Shown here: one piece after another, positions 39,095 to 43,853 of the stretch
Numbering within the stretch: position 1 is the first letter of the stretch
Layout of the letters: every line of letters begins with the position of its first letter
Assembly: GCF_000372465.1 (NCBI RefSeq)
Contig: NZ_AQUZ01000068.1
Coordinates: 1-43,853 of the forward strand
Origin: Kribbella catacumbae DSM 19601
GTDB taxonomy: Bacteria > Actinomycetota > Actinomycetes > Propionibacteriales > Kribbellaceae
Direction: 5' to 3'
Length of the DNA: 43,853 bases
Program-made: the position numbers and the translations under genes
Notes under the pieces: generated by a model
Database searches by the model: none
What the model was told of the DNA's origin: nothing
Seen by the model: the letters and a program-made list of their open reading frames with translations, nothing else

Positions 39095-42000
39095 ATGAGC
39101 ACCCCCGCCCCGGCTGAGGACGGCCCGTTCGACATCCTCGGCTCGAAGGTGCTGCTCGGCGTCCAGGTCGTCGACCTGTCGCGGTTGTCGACGCACCCGA
39201 TCCCGATGGTCGGCCAGGGCCTCGTCACCGTCGCCGGCCAAGGTCCGGTCGACTCCAACGGCGCCGGCAAGTCCTCCTGGATCGCGGCGCTCTCGCTCCT
39301 GCACGCCGACGACCAGTGGCGGCTGACCAGCGGTGCGCCCGGCGCCGCCGAGCTGCTCTTCACCGCCGAGGCGGCCGGCCAGGAAGGCAGCTGGTCGAAC
39401 GTCGACCGCGGCTACATCGTCGGCGTCTTCTCCGATCCCGACCTGACCGAGCTGGCCGAGATCGAGGCGGCCGCGATCACCGTCTGGATCAGGATCAACC
39501 GCAAAGCGTCGTACCTGGATCTGCGCTGGAAGAGCGGGCTGCACGTCCCGTACGGCGCCACCGAGGCCGAGCGGGCCGCCGGCGCCGACGCACTCTGGGC
39601 GGCGCTCCCCCACTCCAACGGCCGCACCGACTTCCACGCCAACAAGCTCTCCAACGTCCTGTACGGCGGCCAGGTCCGCTGCGTGTCGTTCCTGTCGACC
39701 TCCGTCAGGTCGTCGCCAACGGCCAACCTCCTCGCCGAGCCCCTGAACGAACTCGGCCCGGCCCGCATCTTCAACGCGATAGCCACGCTGACCGGCCTCG
39801 ACCACGAGCTGGAGCAGGAGCAGGCGCACCGCTCCGCCGAGCACACGCAGCGAGAAGCGACCAAGCAGGCGACGGCCGATCTGCTGCGGTGGGAGCAGGA
39901 GATGGCCACTGTCGAGGCCGGCATCCTGCAACGCGCAGCGGCTCGCGAAGCCCTCGCGGCTGCTCGTGAGTCGTGGCGGGCTCGGTGTGCGCGGCATCTG
40001 GTCGACGGCGATGCTCGGAACAGCGAGATCGTGCAGGAGCTGGGTGTTCTCGACCAGCGGGTGGCCGAGCAGGAAGCGCGGCGCGAGACCATCGACACCG
40101 AGATCGAGGCGTTCGGCAGCGAGGAGAACCTGCTGCGCGACGTCCAGCTGACTCGGCAGGAGCGCGACAAGCTCGACGCCCGCGATCGTGAGCTGGATCT
40201 TGCTCAGCGTTCGGTCCGCGAACAGCTCGAGCGGCTCGGGCAGGAGCATCGACGGCTGCTCGAGGCCGGGCGTTCGGCCGACGGACGCGACCTCGCCGCT
40301 GCCGCGGACGAACAGGAAGAGGCCCGCGCTGTGCTCGAGGAGCACATCGGGCGGGATCACGCGGCGCGCTCCTTCGTGGATCAGGCGACAGCTGACCTGC
40401 GCGAGGCCGAGAGCGGCCAGACCGTTTCGGCTCCGCAGCAACAGGTACTGGCGAATGCCGGCATCGACTGTGGCGCGCTCACCGACATCACCGAGCTCGC
40501 GACCTCCGACCGTGCCGAGTGGGAGCCGCGGCTGGCGCCGTACCGGGAAGCTGTTGTCGTCGACGCGGCCGATGTCGCGCTCGCGACGTCGGCTCTGAGT
40601 GACGCCGGCTATCCCGGGTTCATGCTGGTGCTGGCCAATCGGCCTGACGCCGCTGCTTTCAAGGATGGTCCCGCGTCGGCGGACAAGCGCTTCAAGCTGG
40701 GCGGGTTCTTTGCCGCGCTGGCCTCCCGCTCGGCCAAGGAGATCATCGACGATGCCGCCGGCGTGGTCGCCGTCGGCCAGTTCGATGAGGCGATCACCGG
40801 TCGCACTGCTCGGATCGAGGCCGCCCGCCGTCGCCTCGACGGTGCCGTGGAGGCTCGCGCGGACGCATCAGCCGCTCTTGACCAGGCACGCGCTCGAGTC
40901 GACCAGGCCGAACGCCGTACTGCGGCCGCCCGCGCGCTGGGTACCGCCGCCGACGTACGGGAGCAGATCCTCGCCCTTCGCGAGTCGAACGATCAGCACG
41001 AGACCGACCGCGAAACGCTCGCTCCCGCTCTCCAGGCGGCCAAGGAGTCTGCCGAGGCGGCCGCCGGGCAGCAGCTCGTCCGCGATGAGCGGTTGAAGAA
41101 CCTCGAGGCCACTCGCCGGGATCACGACCGCATCCTCGACGACCTCGCCGGGCGACGGCTCGTGCTGCTGGAGGAGCAGACCGGCCTCGACCTGGTCACC
41201 AGGACAACTGCTTGGGGCGGCAGCGCCGATGAGGCCTCCGAGTTCCTGGTCGCCTTGCCGGACGACGCGGCCCAGCGCCGTACGACGGCCGACTGGAACC
41301 ACCAGGCGTGCACCCAACTCGACGACGTCGTACGCCGATGCTTCCCGAACGCGCGATCGCGGGAGGAGATCCCGTCGGAGCTGTGGGAGATCCTCAACGG
41401 CCCTGACGGGTGGTCGAACGGGACGCTGGGAGCGCGCGTGTCCCTGGTTCCCGCGTTGCAGCGAACGCTCGCGAGCCACCTGGCGCAGCACGAGACCTTC
41501 GACAGCCTGCAGCAACAGCAGATCGCCAGCCAGCGTGCCGAACGCAATGCTGCTCTGGAGCGGGCCCGGGAGGGACTCGGCGAGGCCGAGAGCACGGCGC
41601 GCGCCCACCGCTCCTCCCTGGCCGACGGCATCAAGGCGCGGCTGCGGCTGGTGTCGGCCGAGTTCGACCGCCTTGACCAGCAGTACGGCGGCTATGGGGC
41701 GAAACTCGAGTACCCGGAGCCCGACCCGCCGGCCGAGCCGGACAAGCCGTGGCGCTGGACGGTCACGCCGAAGTGGCGGCGTTCCGAGGGCGGGCCGTTC
41801 TCGGCGTTCAACGTCAAGGGCAACACCGCGCAGATGGACGAGAAGGCGGTCAAGCTCGTATGCGCTGCCGCCCTCGCCGGAGGTAGCGACCGGCCGTTGT
41901 TGCTGATCCTGGATGAGCTCGGCCGCAACCTCGGCTCGCAGCACCGGCGCGAGGCTGTGGCTCTCTTCGAGCAGATCGGCCGTGATCGGAACATCACGGT

Positions 42001-42532
42001 GATCGGTGCTCTCCAGGACGATATGGAGCGCTACGCACTGTCGTCGTCCCGGCTGTACGTGAAGCTCCGGCGTTCCTCCGACACGATGGCCTACAACCAG
42101 GCGCCGGTGGTGAAGGGGAACGAGGAGTACACGGCTCGGGTGGAGCTCCTTCGCGAGTGGCTCGAGTCCTATCGAGGGCCTCGTCCGACGCTCGACTTGT
42201 CGACGCTGACTCTCGACTCCGAAGACGGCACGTTGCCTTCGTCGGCGGCTGGGGCGAGCTCTGAGTCGGCGGTGTCGACGGCTGCCGCGAGCTCTGAACC
42301 AGCGGTCTCGGCGGAGGCTCAGCGCTCAACGGCTTCAGACGGTTCGGGCTCAGCTGTCGCAGGCGGTAATGGCGGTGGGGTGGACTCGGCCGGGCGTGCA
42401 CCCAAGTCGGGTACTCGGCGCAAGTCTGCTAACGCGGTCAAGCGGGTCGATGCCGAAGCGGCAGACCCGAGCGACGCGACCGGCGAGACAGGCGGCGGCG
42501 CCGTCGACGAGGCGAGTGGGGCGGCGGGCTGA
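39095..42532 (+). CDS. SMC/MukB/JetC-like coiled-coil ATPase
   Basis: A 1145-residue protein with the full SMC plan. The N-terminal head carries a Walker A loop DSNGAGKS (53-60) in VAGQGPVDSNGAGKSSWIAA, with Asp where SMC proteins have Gly. A coiled coil runs from about 250 to 445, rich in Glu, Arg and Ala (LDQRVAEQEARRETIDTEIE). A globular hinge-like region follows (about 450-570: IDCGALTDITELA, FMLVLANRPDAAAF, KLGGFFAALAS, GVVAVGQFDEAI). A second coiled coil runs to about 690, with further coil near 800-860. The C-terminal head has a possible signature region (KGNTAQMDEKAVKLVCAAAL) and Walker B LLLILDE (935-941). Residues after about 1035 are a disordered Ser/Ala/Gly tail with basic patches. 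ATG 39095 follows AGGAA. Expected role: ATP-driven DNA loop extrusion or plasmid/phage defence with the kleisin- and kite-like proteins. Confidence 0.8.
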   Translation: MSTPAPAEDGPFDILGSKVLLGVQVVDLSRLSTHPIPMVGQGLVTVAGQGPVDSNGAGKSSWIAALSLLHADDQWRLTSGAPGAAELLFTAEAAGQEGSWSNVDRGYIVGVFSDPDLTELAEIEAAAITVWIRINRKASYLDLRWKSGLHVPYGATEAERAAGADALWAALPHSNGRTDFHANKLSNVLYGGQVRCVSFLSTSVRSSPTANLLAEPLNELGPARIFNAIATLTGLDHELEQEQAHRSAEHTQREATKQATADLLRWEQEMATVEAGILQRAAAREALAAARESWRARCARHLVDGDARNSEIVQELGVLDQRVAEQEARRETIDTEIEAFGSEENLLRDVQLTRQERDKLDARDRELDLAQRSVREQLERLGQEHRRLLEAGRSADGRDLAAAADEQEEARAVLEEHIGRDHAARSFVDQATADLREAESGQTVSAPQQQVLANAGIDCGALTDITELATSDRAEWEPRLAPYREAVVVDAADVALATSALSDAGYPGFMLVLANRPDAAAFKDGPASADKRFKLGGFFAALASRSAKEIIDDAAGVVAVGQFDEAITGRTARIEAARRRLDGAVEARADASAALDQARARVDQAERRTAAARALGTAADVREQILALRESNDQHETDRETLAPALQAAKESAEAAAGQQLVRDERLKNLEATRRDHDRILDDLAGRRLVLLEEQTGLDLVTRTTAWGGSADEASEFLVALPDDAAQRRTTADWNHQACTQLDDVVRRCFPNARSREEIPSELWEILNGPDGWSNGTLGARVSLVPALQRTLASHLAQHETFDSLQQQQIASQRAERNAALERAREGLGEAESTARAHRSSLADGIKARLRLVSAEFDRLDQQYGGYGAKLEYPEPDPPAEPDKPWRWTVTPKWRRSEGGPFSAFNVKGNTAQMDEKAVKLVCAAALAGGSDRPLLLILDELGRNLGSQHRREAVALFEQIGRDRNITVIGALQDDMERYALSSSRLYVKLRRSSDTMAYNQAPVVKGNEEYTARVELLREWLESYRGPRPTLDLSTLTLDSEDGTLPSSAAGASSESAVSTAAASSEPAVSAEAQRSTASDGSGSAVAGGNGGGVDSAGRAPKSGTRRKSANAVKRVDAEAADPSDATGETGGGAVDEASGAAG

Positions 42533-42778
42533 GCGCGGCCGGAGTACGGCTCGCCGCTGGAACACGCGGGTTTTGGGCGAGACGCTGCGGAAAACCGACC
42601 CCGGTGGTCGGGTCTGACCTGGGGCTCCTTCACACTGGAGCGGTGAGGTGTCAGCAGATGGGCGTTCCGGCCCGCCCCAGCTGTTCACACGGAGTAGGCG
42701 GAGCTCTGGCCAACCCCTCGCCGTTCGGCGTACCGTCCGTTGAACAGGTCCAGCCGGCAGCTGAGCGGAGGGCGTGAG

Positions 42779-43429
42779 ATGGCATCTTGGCTACTACGCG
42801 CCCAGTGGGCTCACCGGGACGAATCGGTCGAACACCGGGCACTCCGCGTCGGGCGCACCCTGACCGCGGTGGCAGTGGCGTTCCCGGAGGTCCACCTGTG
42901 GACGCAGGACGAGCGCTGGGGCTTCCACGTGCTCGAGGCCGATGCCTCGACGCCGCTCCAGGAAATGGTCGAGGCGACCACCAAGGTCCTGTCGAACGGT
43001 TCGAGTACCACCCGCCTGCATCTGCAGAGCGCCGGTGAACTCCCCTGGCTGTTCGACCTCTCCATGGGCGGCACCCTCACCACAGTCTCGGACCAGCTCA
43101 CCTTGCACTGGAGCGACGAGGACGCGCTGATCCAGTCAGAACGCTTCGCCCAGGTACTGCGCGCCGTCGTCACGATCTGGGAACCCGAATGGGCCAGCAT
43201 CGCCGACACCGAACTGGCCGCGGCCGCCGGCGTTTTCCGCCGCGGCATCCCGATGATGGGCTGGCTGACCTATGTCCGGGGCTTGGTGGCCGGCGCTCAT
43301 GGCATAGACATCAACCTCACGCCGTTCGAACGCGGCACTCTCCTGCAGGCGCCTGTTGCCCCGGCAGATCTGACGCCAGTGCACATCTGCGCCGCGGCAG
43401 CCCTGGTAGGCATCGGCCCCGAGGACTAA
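42779..43429 (+). CDS. Unrecognised 216-aa protein, possibly Imm52-like immunity protein
   Basis: ATG 42779 follows GGAGGGCG. The protein has no signal or membrane segment. It is an alpha/beta protein with conserved-looking tryptophans: LWTQDERWGFHVLEAD, VTIWEPEWASIADTEL and MMGWLTYVRGLV. The central 'IWEPEWA' and later 'GWLTY' segments recall Imm52-type immunity proteins of polymorphic toxin systems, but I cannot confirm this, and no toxin gene is visible. It lies 246 bp after the SMC-like gene on the same strand and may or may not share its transcript. Confidence 0.7.
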   Translation: MASWLLRAQWAHRDESVEHRALRVGRTLTAVAVAFPEVHLWTQDERWGFHVLEADASTPLQEMVEATTKVLSNGSSTTRLHLQSAGELPWLFDLSMGGTLTTVSDQLTLHWSDEDALIQSERFAQVLRAVVTIWEPEWASIADTELAAAAGVFRRGIPMMGWLTYVRGLVAGAHGIDINLTPFERGTLLQAPVAPADLTPVHICAAAALVGIGPED

Positions 43430-43537
43430 CCGCCCTATCGGGCAGCGCGGAGACGCGACCGACTGCTGGCCGCCGGCGCTGGAAGCCGCAGAGAGCTGAT
43501 CAACTCCGGGCGCCGAGGACCTAAGTGGGGGAAATGC

Positions 43538-43566
43538 TAAGGGCCACCCGGTGTGGGTGGCCCTTA
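43538..43566 (-). terminator. Terminator of the rRNA operon
   Basis: TAAGGGCCACCC (43538-43549) and its exact complement (43555-43566) around a 5-base loop, directly downstream of the 5S gene on the minus strand, followed by GCATTT. Confidence 0.85.
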
Positions 43567-43577
43567 ACAGTGTGAAT

Positions 43578-43697
43578 GTCCGGCGACGTCCTACTCTCCC
43601 ACGACCTCCCGGTCGCAGTACCATCGGCGCTGTCGGGCTTAACTTCCAGGTTCGGAATGGAGACTGGGTGTTTCCCCGACGCTATGGTCACCGTAAC
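43578..43697 (-). rRNA. rrf: 5S ribosomal RNA
   Basis: The minus strand reads GTTACGGTGACCATAGCG at its 5' end, then CCATTCCGAACCTGGAAG, GCGCCGATGGTACTGC and GAGAGTAGGACGTCGCCGG, the conserved landmarks of bacterial 5S rRNA. The 5' and 3' ends pair (CGGTGAC with GTCGCCG). Length about 120 nt; ends are uncertain by a few bases. It is the last gene of an rRNA operon that enters from beyond the right edge. Confidence 0.95.
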
Positions 43698-43853
43698 TCT
43701 ATAGAAATATCAACCAACCACCGTGCGAGTCACCGAAACCCCTGGGGGGGGTTCGGGCTGGGGTTGACCGTATTTCGGGAACCGTATAGTGGACGCGTAC
43801 ATGTTTTCAGCAGCAGGGTCTCTTGTTGACCACACATGGTGGTGTTGAGACAA
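43698..43853 (-). other. 23S-5S spacer, perhaps with the last bases of 23S rRNA
   Basis: No gene. On the minus strand the window edge begins TTGTCTCAACACC, which may include the final bases of 23S rRNA; too little is present to be sure. The rest is spacer with an 8-base run of G (plus strand, from 43744) and complementary ACCACAC/GTGTGGT-like words that may form a processing stem. Confidence 0.5.

Noticed and set aside
38897..40441. 514-residue minus-strand frame across the SMC gene start
   Set aside because: No recognisable motif; it is antisense to the Walker A region and through the tandem repeats.

Overview
The window is high-GC DNA with leaderless starts, GTG starts, ATGA-type stop/start overlaps and the gene families of a soil actinomycete. 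The mix (FadR-type regulator, several ABC exporters, a PL1 pectate lyase, an MXAN_6230/SCO0854-type RING protein) fits Kribbella or a close relative in the Propionibacteriales. That genus call is inference; no marker here proves it.

Layout. 1-159: start of a probable IS1634-type transposase that runs off the window. 419-5435: mixed genes: an unrecognised protein, a GNAT acetyltransferase with a coupled VOC protein, a lipoprotein L,D-transpeptidase, and a two-gene unit of an unknown protein plus an XRE/ImmA-IrrE regulator-protease. 5432-14210 (minus): an eight-gene catabolic operon with solute-binding lipoprotein, two permeases, two ATPases, aldehyde dehydrogenase, SDR and amidase. It faces a FadR-family GntR regulator (14396-15163), and a perfect FadR-like operator lies between them. 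15204-18437: AbiEi/DUF559 protein, a hypothetical, a WYL regulator and a divergent RidA protein. 18509-21103: RING finger plus TerD-like protein, preceded by a 489-bp leader holding a possible structured RNA with an intrinsic terminator. 21593-24550: MFS exporter, a 62-residue peptide made almost wholly of GNDW repeats, and a membrane diguanylate cyclase. 24649-29831: quinone oxidoreductase behind a SoxR-like box, then a SNF2 ATPase/SWIM protein pair. 29814-34226: DUF1801 protein, SGNH esterase, SpoU methyltransferase and a DrrAB-type exporter. 34372-42532: the most striking locus, a probable condensin-like (SMC-kleisin-kite) system. Three overlapping genes (396, 274 and 219 aa) are separated from a 1145-aa SMC-like ATPase by an opposite-strand pectate lyase. 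42779-43429: a possible immunity-type protein. 43578-43697 (minus): 5S rRNA with its terminator, the end of an rRNA operon entering from beyond the right edge.

How the parts work together. The GntR operon looks like uptake of a peptide- or amide-like solute followed by hydrolysis (amidase) and oxidation of the released alcohol or aldehyde (SDR, aldehyde dehydrogenase). The SMC locus has the parts of MukBEF, MksBEF or Wadjet complexes, but no Toprim/JetD nuclease gene is visible. Similar promoter sequences before its two halves suggest joint expression. The GNDW-repeat peptide beside a cyclic-di-GMP synthase and an exporter is a second candidate for an undescribed system.
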